The translations under genes were made by a program, and so were the position numbers. The notes below the pieces were generated by a model. It made no database searches. It was given only the letters and a program-made list of their open reading frames with translations, and was not told where the DNA came from. Shown piece by piece: positions 7,296-14,596 of a DNA stretch of 15,107 bases; within the stretch, counting starts at the first letter, position 1; the number at the start of each line of letters is the position of its first letter. The stretch covers positions 1-15,107 of the forward strand of contig JANMNC010000078.1 in assembly GCA_031373695.1 (NCBI GenBank), read 5' to 3'. The stretch is from Methylotenera_A sp031373695. GTDB taxonomy: Bacteria > Pseudomonadota > Gammaproteobacteria > Burkholderiales > Methylophilaceae.

Positions 7296-7323
7296 GGTTG
7301 CTATTGGGTAGTGAATAGCAGCT
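7296..7323 (+). promoter_or_regulatory. Hairpin in the pnp leader
   Basis: A 10-pair stem, GGTTGCTATT (7296-7305) with AATAGCAGCT (7314-7323), has an 8-base loop and two G-T pairs. It ends 12 bases before the AAAGGA ribosome-binding site. In E. coli a pnp leader duplex is cut by RNase III and then degraded by PNPase for autoregulation. This hairpin is in the equivalent position, but it is shorter, and the function is inferred. Confidence 0.45.
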
Positions 7324-7347
7324 TATTGAAAAGTTAAAGGAAAAATA

Positions 7348-9477
7348 ATGTTTAATAAAGTGAAAAAAAGTATTCAGTATGGTGCGCATGAGCTCACCAT
7401 TGAAACAGGTGAAATTTCTCGTCAAGCCGATGCGGCAGTGATGGTAAGTTATGGTGATACAGTTGTTTTGGTAGCAGTAACTAGTAAAAGCGAAGTAAAA
7501 GCGGGCCAAGACTTTTTTCCACTAACAGTGGATTATATGGAAAGAACTTACGCTGCCGGTAAAATTCCAGGTGGTTTTTTCAAACGCGAAGGCCGTCCTT
7601 CTGAAAAAGAAACATTAACATCACGTTTAATCGACCGCCCATTACGTCCGTTATTTCCAGAAGCGTTTTTGAATGAAGTGCAAATTGTGGCGACTGTTAT
7701 GTCGTCAGACCCTGAAATTGATTCAGATATTCCAGCGATTATTGGTGCATCTGCCGCTATGTCGTTATCTGGTATTCCGTTTTTTGGCCCGCTAGGCGCG
7801 GCGCGAGTCGGCTACATTAATGACGAATATGTATTGAACCCAACAAAAACGCAATTAACAGAAACTTCACTTGATTTAGTGGTGGCTGCCACTGAGTCGG
7901 CGGTAATGATGGTTGAGTCTGAAGCAAAAGAACTTTCAGAAGAGATTATGCTAGGTGCGGTTGTTTATGGTCACGAGCAAATGCAAGCCGTGATTAAAAT
8001 GATTAACGAGCTAGTAGCCGAGGCTGGTAAAGATGCTTGGGATTGGACAGCGCCTGAGCCAGATACTGCAATTATTGCAAAAGTAGCGGATTTAGCGGCA
8101 GCAGATGTAAATGCTGCGTTTCAAATTAAAGCTAAAGGCGCACGTTCTACTAAGTTAGATGAAATTAAAAATCGCGTGATGAGCACGCTGATTACTGAAG
8201 CGACTTCAACAGAAGAGGCGAATAAAATTAAAGCAGAGTTCTTTAATTTAGAAGCCAAAACTGTACGTAGCCAAATTTTAAATGGTGAGCCTCGTATTGA
8301 TGGCCGTGATACACGCACCGTGCGCCCAATTACCGTGCGTACTGGCGTATTGCCGCGCACGCATGGTTCTGCGTTATTTACGCGTGGCGAAACGCAAGCG
8401 CTGGTAGTGGTTACATTAGGCACGGGCCGTGACGAGCAAGTAATTGATGCGTTGCAAGGCGAGTTTAAAGATCGCTTCATGCTGCATTACAACATGCCTC
8501 CGTATGCTACTGGTGAAACAGGCCGTGTAGGTACACCAAAACGCCGCGAAATTGGCCATGGCCGTTTAGCTAAGCGTGCGTTGTTGGCTGCATTGCCATC
8601 AGCTGAAGAGTTTGGCTACACAGTTAGAATCGTTTCTGAAATTACTGAGTCGAATGGTTCAAGCTCAATGGCATCAGTTTGTGGCGGTAGTTTGGCCATG
8701 ATGGACGCTGGCGTGCCACTTAAAAATCACGTTGCAGGCATTGCGATGGGTTTAATTAAAGAAGGCAACCGCGTTGCGGTGCTAACCGATATATTGGGCG
8801 ATGAAGATCACCTAGGTGATATGGATTTTAAAGTGGCGGGTACAGAAGATGGTATTACTGCGCTGCAAATGGACATTAAAATTACAGGCATTACCGCACA
8901 AATTATGCAAGTTGCTTTAGCTCAGGCTAAAGAGGGACGCGCGCATATTTTGGGCATTATGAAAGCCGCTATGAGCGAGGTAAACACTGAGATGTCAGCG
9001 TTTGCACCACGTATTATTACCATGAAAATTAATGCTGATAAAATCCGCGATGTAATCGGTAAAGGTGGCGCTGTGATTCGTGCGTTAACTGAAGAAACTG
9101 GTACCTCAATTGATATTGAAGATGACGGCACCATTAAAATTGCCTGCACCAGCGCAGAGCAAGGAGCTGAAGCACAACGTCGTATTGCTGAAATTACAGC
9201 TGAGGTTGAAGTGGGTCAAATCTACGAAGGCCCAGTGGTTAAATTGTTAGACTTTGGTGCAGTAGTTTCATTATTACCAGGTAAAGATGGTTTAGTACAT
9301 ATTTCACAAATCGCCCATCAACGCGTAAATGCGGTGAGTGATTTTGTAAAAGAAGGCGATATCGTTAAAGTAAAAGTAGTAGAAATTGACGATAAAGGCA
9401 AAGTACGTTTAAGCATGAAAGCTTTAATTGACGCGCCAGTGAAAGAAACAAAAACAGAATCGGAAGCTGACGAGTAA
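7348..9477 (+). CDS. pnp: Polyribonucleotide nucleotidyltransferase (PNPase)
   Basis: PNPase degrades RNA 3' to 5' by phosphorolysis, releasing nucleoside diphosphates, and can also add tails; it often works with RNase E. The 709-residue product has the full five-part plan: RNase PH domain 1 (with GGFFKREGRPSEKE and LIDRPLRPLFP), an all-helical linker domain (~240-310), RNase PH domain 2 with the acidic cluster DEDHLGDMD (485-493), a KH domain with GKGG (571-574) and an S1 domain (~622-692). ATG 7348 is preceded by AAAGGA (7336-7341). Length matches E. coli PNPase (711 aa). The gene is set apart by terminators at 7165-7201 and 9493-9520 and has a leader hairpin at 7296-7323. Confidence 0.98.
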   Translation: MFNKVKKSIQYGAHELTIETGEISRQADAAVMVSYGDTVVLVAVTSKSEVKAGQDFFPLTVDYMERTYAAGKIPGGFFKREGRPSEKETLTSRLIDRPLRPLFPEAFLNEVQIVATVMSSDPEIDSDIPAIIGASAAMSLSGIPFFGPLGAARVGYINDEYVLNPTKTQLTETSLDLVVAATESAVMMVESEAKELSEEIMLGAVVYGHEQMQAVIKMINELVAEAGKDAWDWTAPEPDTAIIAKVADLAAADVNAAFQIKAKGARSTKLDEIKNRVMSTLITEATSTEEANKIKAEFFNLEAKTVRSQILNGEPRIDGRDTRTVRPITVRTGVLPRTHGSALFTRGETQALVVVTLGTGRDEQVIDALQGEFKDRFMLHYNMPPYATGETGRVGTPKRREIGHGRLAKRALLAALPSAEEFGYTVRIVSEITESNGSSSMASVCGGSLAMMDAGVPLKNHVAGIAMGLIKEGNRVAVLTDILGDEDHLGDMDFKVAGTEDGITALQMDIKITGITAQIMQVALAQAKEGRAHILGIMKAAMSEVNTEMSAFAPRIITMKINADKIRDVIGKGGAVIRALTEETGTSIDIEDDGTIKIACTSAEQGAEAQRRIAEITAEVEVGQIYEGPVVKLLDFGAVVSLLPGKDGLVHISQIAHQRVNAVSDFVKEGDIVKVKVVEIDDKGKVRLSMKALIDAPVKETKTESEADE

Positions 9478-9492
9478 GTTAGTAAGCCTTTG

Positions 9493-9520
9493 AAAAAAGC
9501 GCCTCTAAAGGCGCTTTTTT
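9493..9520 (+). terminator. pnp terminator
   Basis: AAAAAAGCGCC (9493-9503), loop TCTAAA, GGCGCTTTTTT (9510-9520): a GC-rich core with A and T runs on either side, so it can act in both directions. It begins 16 bases after the pnp stop. Confidence 0.92.
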
Positions 9521-9525
9521 ATTGT

Positions 9526-9632
9526 ATAACGGTATGCTGTAAAAAATATGCTCTGTAGGCCGTATAGGTATTGCCTCGCAGAGCATGGCATTGAATGATT
9601 TAACCTGAGCAGTTAGTTTAATAACGGTATGC
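9526..9632. repeat. 12-bp direct repeats flanking a hairpin
   Basis: ATAACGGTATGC occurs exactly at 9526-9537 and 9621-9632, 95 bases start to start. Between the copies lies the hairpin at 9548-9586. The unit sits between the terminators of the converging pnp and dksA genes, where an insertion would do little harm. It could be a remnant of a small mobile element or a local duplication, and no coding potential is seen. Confidence 0.5.
9548..9586. other. Stable intergenic hairpin
   Basis: ATGCTCTG (9548-9555) pairs perfectly with CAGAGCAT (9579-9586), and inside it AGGC (9557-9560) pairs with GCCT (9573-9576), leaving a 12-base loop and a small internal loop. There is no T-run, so it is not a terminator. 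It may be a structured 3' region, a small RNA or part of a repeated element. Confidence 0.5.
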
Positions 9633-9644
9633 GCATTTGTCATT

Positions 9645-9671
9645 AAAAAAGCCCGCATTGCGGGCTTTTTT
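9645..9671 (-). terminator. dksA terminator (bidirectional)
   Basis: AAAAAAGCCCGC (9645-9656), loop ATT, GCGGGCTTTTTT (9660-9671). On the minus strand it lies 20 bases after the dksA stop and ends in a U-run. It is symmetrical, so it would also back up termination from pnp. Confidence 0.92.
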
Positions 9672-9691
9672 AACTGGAGTAAATTAGCTAA

Positions 9692-10114
9692 TTATTTAGC
9701 TACTTGCCTCTCGCGCATTTCATCTAGCGTTTTGCAATCAATGCAAAGTGTAGCAGTAGGACGCGCTTCTAAACGTTTTAAGCCAATTTCAACGCCACAG
9801 CCTTCGCAATAGCCGTATTCATCAGCGTCAATATTGCGCAGAGTCTCATCAATTTTTTTGATAAGCTTACGTTCGCGATCGCGATTACGCAACTCTAAAG
9901 CCATGTCAGATTCTTGGCTGGCGCGGTCGTTAGGGTCAGCAAACATTGTGACTTCATCTTGCATGGTATGCACGGTGCGGTCTATGTCGTGGCTCAAATC
10001 AGATTTCCAGTTATTTAAAATAGCCGTAAAATGTTTAAGTTGGTTTTTGTTCATGTATTCCTCGTCAGGCTTAGGCTGATAAGGAGTGAATGTTTTGGTG
10101 AGCGTTTCTGCCAT
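9692..10114 (-). CDS. dksA: RNA polymerase-binding transcription factor DksA
   Basis: DksA enters the RNA polymerase secondary channel and, with ppGpp, adjusts promoters of rRNA, tRNA and amino-acid genes. The 140-residue product shows a long coiled coil with the tip motif DPNDRA (60-65), which keeps the two Asp and the Ala needed for activity, and a four-cysteine zinc finger (C103, C106, C124, C127). LELRNRDRERKLIKKI and RLEARPTA are family signatures. ATG 10114 was chosen because the PYQPKPDEEYMN segment that follows is conserved in DksA; a second ATG at 10054 has a better GAGGA site but would lose it. It is somewhat shorter than E. coli DksA (151 aa) at the N-terminus. It has its own promoter and terminator. 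Confidence 0.96.
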   Translation of the reverse strand: MAETLTKTFTPYQPKPDEEYMNKNQLKHFTAILNNWKSDLSHDIDRTVHTMQDEVTMFADPNDRASQESDMALELRNRDRERKLIKKIDETLRNIDADEYGYCEGCGVEIGLKRLEARPTATLCIDCKTLDEMRERQVAK

Positions 10115-10196
10115 GTTTTATCCAGCTACTTTTTATAATAAAATCAAATGCTTATGAAAACAAAATCAAAAAATAATTTAAAAAATTAATCGCGCG

Positions 10197-10225
10197 AGTG
10201 TACACCTATTATTTGGGATAAGCAA
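10197..10225 (-). promoter_or_regulatory. Candidate dksA promoter
   Basis: On the minus strand: -35 TTGCTT (10225-10220), a 17-base spacer and -10 TACACT (10202-10197). Transcription would start near 10190, leaving an AT-rich leader of about 75 bases before dksA. Confidence 0.5.
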
Positions 10226-10236
10226 AAGTTAATTAT

Positions 10237-10253
10237 TAGCATATTTAATGCTA
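10237..10253 (-). terminator. Weak candidate folD terminator
   Basis: TAGCAT (10237-10242), loop ATTTA, ATGCTA (10248-10253). On the minus strand it lies about 11 bases after the folD stop and is followed by AATAATTAACTTTT. The stem is short and AT-rich, so termination would be inefficient and folD transcripts may run into dksA. Confidence 0.3.
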
Positions 10254-10263
10254 TAGATTAAAG

Positions 10264-11136
10264 CTAGCTGGTTTTTCGCCCTGCAGCTTCTGCTAGTTCT
10301 AATGCTAAAAGCGTGTTTTCCATTAAGGTGGCTACAGTCATTGGCCCAACTCCGCCAGGCACTGGTGTGATATGGCTTGCGCGTTGTTTGGCTGCGTTAA
10401 AATCGACATCGCCACAAATTGTGCCATCACTTAAGCGATTAATACCAATATCTACCACAATGGCACCTTGCTTAATCCAGTCGCCTTTAATCAGGCCTGG
10501 CTTGCCTGCCGCAGCAACTATTAAATCGGCATGTTTGATTTTATCAGCTAAGTTTTTAGTGTGGCGATGGCAGCTTGTAATGGTGCATCCCGCCAACAAA
10601 AGCTCAAGCGCCATAGGGCGGCCAACATGGTTAGAGACGCCTACTATCACGGCATCAAGCCCCATCAAATCAATGTTGGTAGCTTGTAGCATTTTAATCA
10701 CGCCAAACGGCGTGCAAGAGCGCAATGTAGGTTGGCGCACAGCCAAACGACCGATGTTGTAAGGGTGAAACCCATCTACATCTTTATGAACATTAATATG
10801 CTCAATAATTTTTTCATCTGATATTTGAGGCGGTAAAGGTGATTGCACCAAAATGCCATCTACACTTGGGTCATTATTTAAGCTATCTATTAAACTAAAT
10901 AACTCAGCCTCGCTAATATTTGCAGCTAAATTATGTGTAATTGAGCTGATACCGACTTTTTCGCAGGCTAAACGCTTATTTCGCACATAAATATGCGATG
11001 CAGGGTCGGCTCCAACAAGCACTACCACTAGGCAAGGCGGGCGTTTTCCAGCATCTGTTCGTGCTGTTATTTTGCTTTTAATGGTGTTAAGTAGCGCTTC
11101 TGCTATGGCTTTGCCGTTGATAATTTGTGCTGTCAT
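10264..11136 (-). CDS. folD: Bifunctional methylenetetrahydrofolate dehydrogenase / methenyltetrahydrofolate cyclohydrolase FolD
   Basis: FolD interconverts 5,10-methylene-, 5,10-methenyl- and 10-formyl-tetrahydrofolate with NADP, supplying one-carbon units for purines and fMet-tRNA; in methylotrophs the same pool feeds C1 assimilation. The 290-residue product has the catalytic YVRNK with Lys54, DGILVQSPLP with Gln98, DVDGFHPYN with Asp121, the Rossmann segment VGVSNHVGRPMA (165-176) and the PVPGGVGPMTVATL signature near the C-terminus. Length matches the family. ATG 11136 gives the expected N-terminus (MTAQIINGKAIA), but no clear ribosome-binding site precedes it. It diverges from the tRNA cluster. 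Confidence 0.97.
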   Translation of the reverse strand: MTAQIINGKAIAEALLNTIKSKITARTDAGKRPPCLVVVLVGADPASHIYVRNKRLACEKVGISSITHNLAANISEAELFSLIDSLNNDPSVDGILVQSPLPPQISDEKIIEHINVHKDVDGFHPYNIGRLAVRQPTLRSCTPFGVIKMLQATNIDLMGLDAVIVGVSNHVGRPMALELLLAGCTITSCHRHTKNLADKIKHADLIVAAAGKPGLIKGDWIKQGAIVVDIGINRLSDGTICGDVDFNAAKQRASHITPVPGGVGPMTVATLMENTLLALELAEAAGRKTS

Positions 11137-11189
11137 GCTTAAATTTTAATCAATTATTAAAAATAAAGTGATATTTTAACATATTAGAA

Positions 11190-11218
11190 TTGACCGCAAG
11201 GCTGGTTTGCGCTATATT
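11190..11218 (+). promoter_or_regulatory. Promoter of the tRNA cluster
   Basis: -35 TTGACC (11190-11195), a 17-base spacer and -10 TATATT (11213-11218). These are the best-matching hexamers in the window. The predicted start (~11225) is about four bases before the tRNA-Pro gene, so the 5' leader would be very short. Confidence 0.75.
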
Positions 11219-11228
11219 TCTGCCTCTT

Positions 11229-11305
11229 CGGCGTGTAGCGTAGCCTGGTAGCGCGCCTGCTTTGGGAGCAGGATGTCGGGAGTTCGAATCTCTCCACGCC
11301 GACCA
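11229..11305 (+). tRNA. tRNA-Pro (anticodon UGG)
   Basis: Acceptor strands CGGCGTG (11229-11235) and CACGCCG (11295-11301) pair over seven bases. The anticodon stem CCTGC/GCAGG encloses the loop TTTGGGA with anticodon TGG, reading CCA and, by wobble, other Pro codons. The T-arm has TTCGAAT, and discriminator A and CCA are encoded (to 11305). First gene of the Pro-Arg-His cluster. Confidence 0.97.
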
Positions 11306-11373
11306 GTATTTTGTAGTTAAAGTGGTCTTGCCTTAATTGGCCGAAGTTAGCCCTTTTGTAACGTGTAACCAAT

Positions 11374-11450
11374 CTGCCCGTAGCTCAACCGGATAGAGCA
11401 CCAGCCTTCTAAGCTGGGGGTTACAGGTTCGATTCCTGTCGGGCAGACCA
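11374..11450 (+). tRNA. tRNA-Arg (anticodon UCU)
   Basis: Acceptor CTGCCCG (11374-11380) pairs with CGGGCAG. The anticodon stem CCAGC/GCTGG holds the loop CTTCTAA, anticodon TCT, reading AGA/AGG. The T-loop is TTCGATT between ACAGG and CCTGT, and ACCA ends the gene. It follows tRNA-Pro by 68 bases, with no promoter or terminator evident between them. Confidence 0.97.
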
Positions 11451-11502
11451 ATGCCAAGTTTTTTTGGTTTAAACGTTTTGTTTCATACAGTTTGTTTCAA
11501 TG

Positions 11503-11578
11503 GTGGTTGTAGCTCAGTTGGTAGAGTCCAGGATTGTGATTCCTGTTGTCGTGGGTTCGAGCCCCATCAGCCACCCCA
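11503..11578 (+). tRNA. tRNA-His (anticodon GUG)
   Basis: Acceptor GTGGTTG (11503-11509) pairs with CAGCCAC (11568-11574). The anticodon stem CAGGA/TCCTG holds TTGTGAT, anticodon GTG. The base before the gene is G (11502) and the discriminator is C (11575), the extra G-1:C73 pair that marks tRNA-His. CCA is encoded. Last gene of the cluster; no convincing terminator follows. Confidence 0.97.
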
Positions 11579-11656
11579 TCTATTTATATTTCTAGTTGCA
11601 AATTCGCAACACTCGCCATTTAGTCACGCTTGTCATTGATAGCCAGCTTTTTAACG

Positions 11657-11675
11657 GTTATAGTATCTCTATAAC
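11657..11675 (+). promoter_or_regulatory. Operator-like inverted repeat before the response regulator
   Basis: GTTATAG (11657-11663), 5-base centre, CTATAAC (11669-11675) form a perfect dyad. Its right arm contains TATAAC (11670-11675), one base from a consensus -10, without a good -35. It lies about 40 bases before the gene start. A regulator-binding site overlapping the promoter, possibly autoregulatory, is an inference. Confidence 0.4.
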
Positions 11676-11713
11676 AATAACCAATAAATGCTGTAAATTA
11701 TAAGGATAATTCG

Positions 11714-13150
11714 ATGGCTGAGTTGCTCCCGGTGCTTATCATCATTGATGATGATCCGCTCATTACCGATACCTTGCACTATGTGCTCAGCAAGCACTTT
11801 GAAGTGTGCGTGGCAGATTCGCGCGCGCAGGCTAAAAGCTTGTTACGACAACTTGACGAGCCACCAGCGCTAGCTTTGGTGGATTTAGGCCTTCCGCCTT
11901 CACAGCACAAGCCAGACGAAGGTTTTAAGATGATAGGCGAACTGCTTGCGCATTCGCCCAGCATGAAAATACATGTGCTGTCAGGCCAAAGTGATGATGT
12001 GAATGTGAAGCATGCGCTAGCTTTGGGCGCTCTAGACTTTATCCCAAAGCCTTGCGATGTTGATAAACTAAGAGAGCTTTTATTAAATTCGTTAAAAGTA
12101 CAAAGTGTCGAATTATCTGAACAAGCACTAACCGAGAAGGCAGAAGATAAAAATGGCGGCATGATAGGTGAAAGCTTGCCGATGCAAACGCTTATTACAC
12201 AAATTCGTCAATTTGCCGATTCGCCGTTTCCAGTGTTAATTGAAGGTGAATCTGGCGCTGGTAAAGAGCGCGTTGCAAGTAATTTTCATCGCTTTAGCAA
12301 GCGCGCAAAACACCCTTATTTATCGATTAATTGTGCGGCTATTTCACCCATGTTGGCGGAATCTATTTTATTTGGCCACGCCAAAGGTGCCTTTACTGGT
12401 GCAGCCAACTCTAACACTGGTTATTTTGAAGATGTAAACGAAGGCACGCTTTTCTTAGATGAAATTGGTGAGTTGCCACTAGAAATGCAAGCCAAATTGT
12501 TGCGCGTATTAGAAAATGGTGACTACGCGCGCGTGGGTGAAACGCAAATTCGTAAAAGTAAAGCGCGAATTGTGGCAGCAACCAATCGCGATTTACGCGC
12601 AGAAGTGCGTGCAGGCAATTTTAGGTCAGATTTATACCATCGGCTAAGCGTGTTTGCGGTTAAGGTGCCGCCTTTACGTGATTTAGTAGATGATAGCTTG
12701 ATTTTACTCGAACACTTTAATAGCTTTTATTCGCGAGAAACTGGCCAGCAATCGTTTAAGCTCGACACAAAAGCGCAATCGCGCTGGTTAACTTACCACT
12801 TTCCTGGCAATGTACGCGAGCTACGTAATATTATTATTCGTTTAATTGCTAAGTATGCAGGTCAAACTGTAAACGAAGTGCAGCTATCTGCCGAGCTTGA
12901 TTTATCGCGTCAAAACGAGATTGATGGCGTGCCAACAATTAGCAACAGCGGTGATTTATCGGGCTATGCACTGCAGCATTTGCAAAACGAAGCTAATGTT
13001 AACTTAGACCAAGTATTAAAATCTTGGGAAAAAGCCTACGTAGAAGCCGCCATGCGCATGACGCACGGCAATTTAAGCCAAGCCGCTAAAATGTTGGGCA
13101 TTAATCGCACCACTTTGTACAGCCGTATTCAGTTACAAGAAGAAAAATAA
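11714..13150 (+). CDS. Sigma54-dependent response regulator (NtrC class, PrsR-like)
   Basis: A cytoplasmic activator expected to open sigma54 promoters after phosphorylation. The 478-residue protein has a receiver domain (~6-125) with acidic DDD (12-14), phospho-acceptor D57 and K112; an AAA+ domain with Walker A GESGAGKE (178-185), GAFTGA (225-230, the sigma54 contact loop), Walker B GTLFLDE (244-250) and the NFRSDLYHRLSVF arginine-finger region; and a C-terminal Fis-type helix-turn-helix (~451-472). The receiver carries DLGLPP, then a short insertion, then EGF, as in the PrsR / 'PEP-CTERM-box' regulators, so that subfamily is my best guess. ATG 11714 has AAGGA (11702-11706). No sensor kinase gene is adjacent, and the ATPase gene starts 13 bases later. 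Confidence 0.9.
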   Translation: MAELLPVLIIIDDDPLITDTLHYVLSKHFEVCVADSRAQAKSLLRQLDEPPALALVDLGLPPSQHKPDEGFKMIGELLAHSPSMKIHVLSGQSDDVNVKHALALGALDFIPKPCDVDKLRELLLNSLKVQSVELSEQALTEKAEDKNGGMIGESLPMQTLITQIRQFADSPFPVLIEGESGAGKERVASNFHRFSKRAKHPYLSINCAAISPMLAESILFGHAKGAFTGAANSNTGYFEDVNEGTLFLDEIGELPLEMQAKLLRVLENGDYARVGETQIRKSKARIVAATNRDLRAEVRAGNFRSDLYHRLSVFAVKVPPLRDLVDDSLILLEHFNSFYSRETGQQSFKLDTKAQSRWLTYHFPGNVRELRNIIIRLIAKYAGQTVNEVQLSAELDLSRQNEIDGVPTISNSGDLSGYALQHLQNEANVNLDQVLKSWEKAYVEAAMRMTHGNLSQAAKMLGINRTTLYSRIQLQEEK

Positions 13151-13163
13151 CATTAAATAATTC

Positions 13164-14567
13164 ATGTACTACGCGCATTTTGGTTTAAAAGAACCGCCAT
13201 TCAAAATAACTCCGAATACTGAGGTTTTTTTCACGGGCGGTAATCGCGGTGCTGTGTTAGATGCTTTAATCTACGCTATTTTAAACGGCGAAGGCATTGT
13301 AAAAGTGGTGGGCGAAGTAGGCAGTGGCAAAACCATGTTGTGCCGCATGTTGCAAACCATAATGCCCGATAAAATTGAGAGCATATTTTTAGCCAACCCA
13401 AGTGTGGCGCCAGAAGATGTATTGCATGCAATAGCCTTTGAATTACAGCTTAAGCTACCCAAAAATGCAGATCGTTTAAAAGTCATGCAAGTGCTACAAA
13501 GCCATTTATTGGCGCGCCATGCAGCAGGCAAGCAAGTGGTAATCTTTGTAGAAGAAGCCCAAGGCATGCCGCTTGCCACCTTAGAAGAAATTAGGCTGCT
13601 TTCAAACCTAGAAACCAAGCACGATAAACTGTTGCAAATTGTGCTATTTGGTCAGCCAGAGCTTGACGAAAATCTGAATCAAACCAATATTCGTCAATTA
13701 CGTGAGCGCATTACCCACAGCTTTAATCTTAGCCCGCTTAAACCTAAAGAAATTGGCGAATATCTTATTTTTAGATTGCGTGCGGCAGGTTATTTTGGCC
13801 CACATTTATTTACACAGTCGGCCATCAATAAAATTGCATCATCGGCGCAAGGCTTAGTGCGGCGGGTGAATATTTTGGCGGATAAAGCTTTATTAGCCGC
13901 CTTTGCCGATAACGTTTACCTTGTAACACCAAAACATGTAAATGCCGCCATTCGTGATAGCGAATTTGGTTTAGAAAAATCAAGGCTGGCCAAAAAATCT
14001 CAAATCATTATGTGGGCTAGCTTGCTGCTATTGGGCTTGGCGTTGGGTTATGTTGCTAGCCAATTATTGCAGCGTAACGCGCTTAATTTGGCTAAATTGC
14101 CAGCACAAAATAATCAACCAGCTACAGCAAAAATTATTACTGAAAAAGTTGTTATTAGTCCGCCTGTGGCTGTTAATGCTACGCCGCCTGCAAGTATTGC
14201 TGTAGCCGCAAACGCTAGCAACGTACAGGACGATATTTTAAATCGTCGTCTAAGCGTAACATCTGCTTGGTTAGCCAGCCAAGCACCTACTACGGTCACC
14301 ATTCAATTAATGGGTGTAAGTAGTGATGCGTTGCTAAAAACAGAGCTTGAGCTACTTAGTCAAAAAATAGAGCTCGACAATATTTATGTTTATCGCACAA
14401 AAGCCAGTAATAATGGCTTGCTTGAACAGCCTTTTTTAACCGTGTTATACGGCAGTTTTGCTAACCGCATAGATGCCATGCAAGCGCTGCAAAAGTTGCC
14501 CGCAGATATTCAAAAAAATCGCCCACAATTACGCACTGTTGCAGGCGTTTTACTAGAAACTAAATAA
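13164..14567 (+). CDS. ExeA/MshM-like AAA ATPase with transmembrane helix and SPOR-like domain
   Basis: The N-terminus MYYAHFGLKEPPFKITPNTEVFF is the hallmark of the ExeA/GspA/MshM family, ATPases that help assemble secretins of type II secretion or MSHA pili through the peptidoglycan. In 467 residues: Walker A GEVGSGKT (50-57), Walker B VVIFVEEAQ (125-133, with Glu where DEAQ is usual), sensor segment IVLFGQPEL, a single transmembrane helix (~281-302), a Pro/Ala-rich periplasmic linker (~310-360) and a C-terminal domain (~370-460) resembling SPOR peptidoglycan-binding repeats (FLTVLYGSFANRIDAMQALQ). ATG 13164 lies 13 bases after the regulator's stop with no clear ribosome-binding site, so coupling is likely. 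The secretin gene follows, which supports the assembly role. MshM is the closest named relative I can offer. Confidence 0.85.
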   Translation: MYYAHFGLKEPPFKITPNTEVFFTGGNRGAVLDALIYAILNGEGIVKVVGEVGSGKTMLCRMLQTIMPDKIESIFLANPSVAPEDVLHAIAFELQLKLPKNADRLKVMQVLQSHLLARHAAGKQVVIFVEEAQGMPLATLEEIRLLSNLETKHDKLLQIVLFGQPELDENLNQTNIRQLRERITHSFNLSPLKPKEIGEYLIFRLRAAGYFGPHLFTQSAINKIASSAQGLVRRVNILADKALLAAFADNVYLVTPKHVNAAIRDSEFGLEKSRLAKKSQIIMWASLLLLGLALGYVASQLLQRNALNLAKLPAQNNQPATAKIITEKVVISPPVAVNATPPASIAVAANASNVQDDILNRRLSVTSAWLASQAPTTVTIQLMGVSSDALLKTELELLSQKIELDNIYVYRTKASNNGLLEQPFLTVLYGSFANRIDAMQALQKLPADIQKNRPQLRTVAGVLLETK

Positions 14568-14596
14568 ATCAGTAAAAATGCGTAAATTTATAAAGG

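Noticed and set aside
11184..11372. Minus-strand ORF of 62 codons containing VERFELPTSCSQSRRATRLRY
   Set aside because: It is the reverse translation of the tRNA-Pro gene, a well-known spurious 'protein' seen in many annotations.
11595..11610. GTTGC/GCAAC dyad after tRNA-His as a terminator
   Set aside because: The stem has only five pairs and no T-run follows.
11451..11639. Plus-strand ORF of 62 codons containing CSSVGRVQDCDSCCRGFEP
   Set aside because: It is a translation through the tRNA-His gene, not a real coding region.
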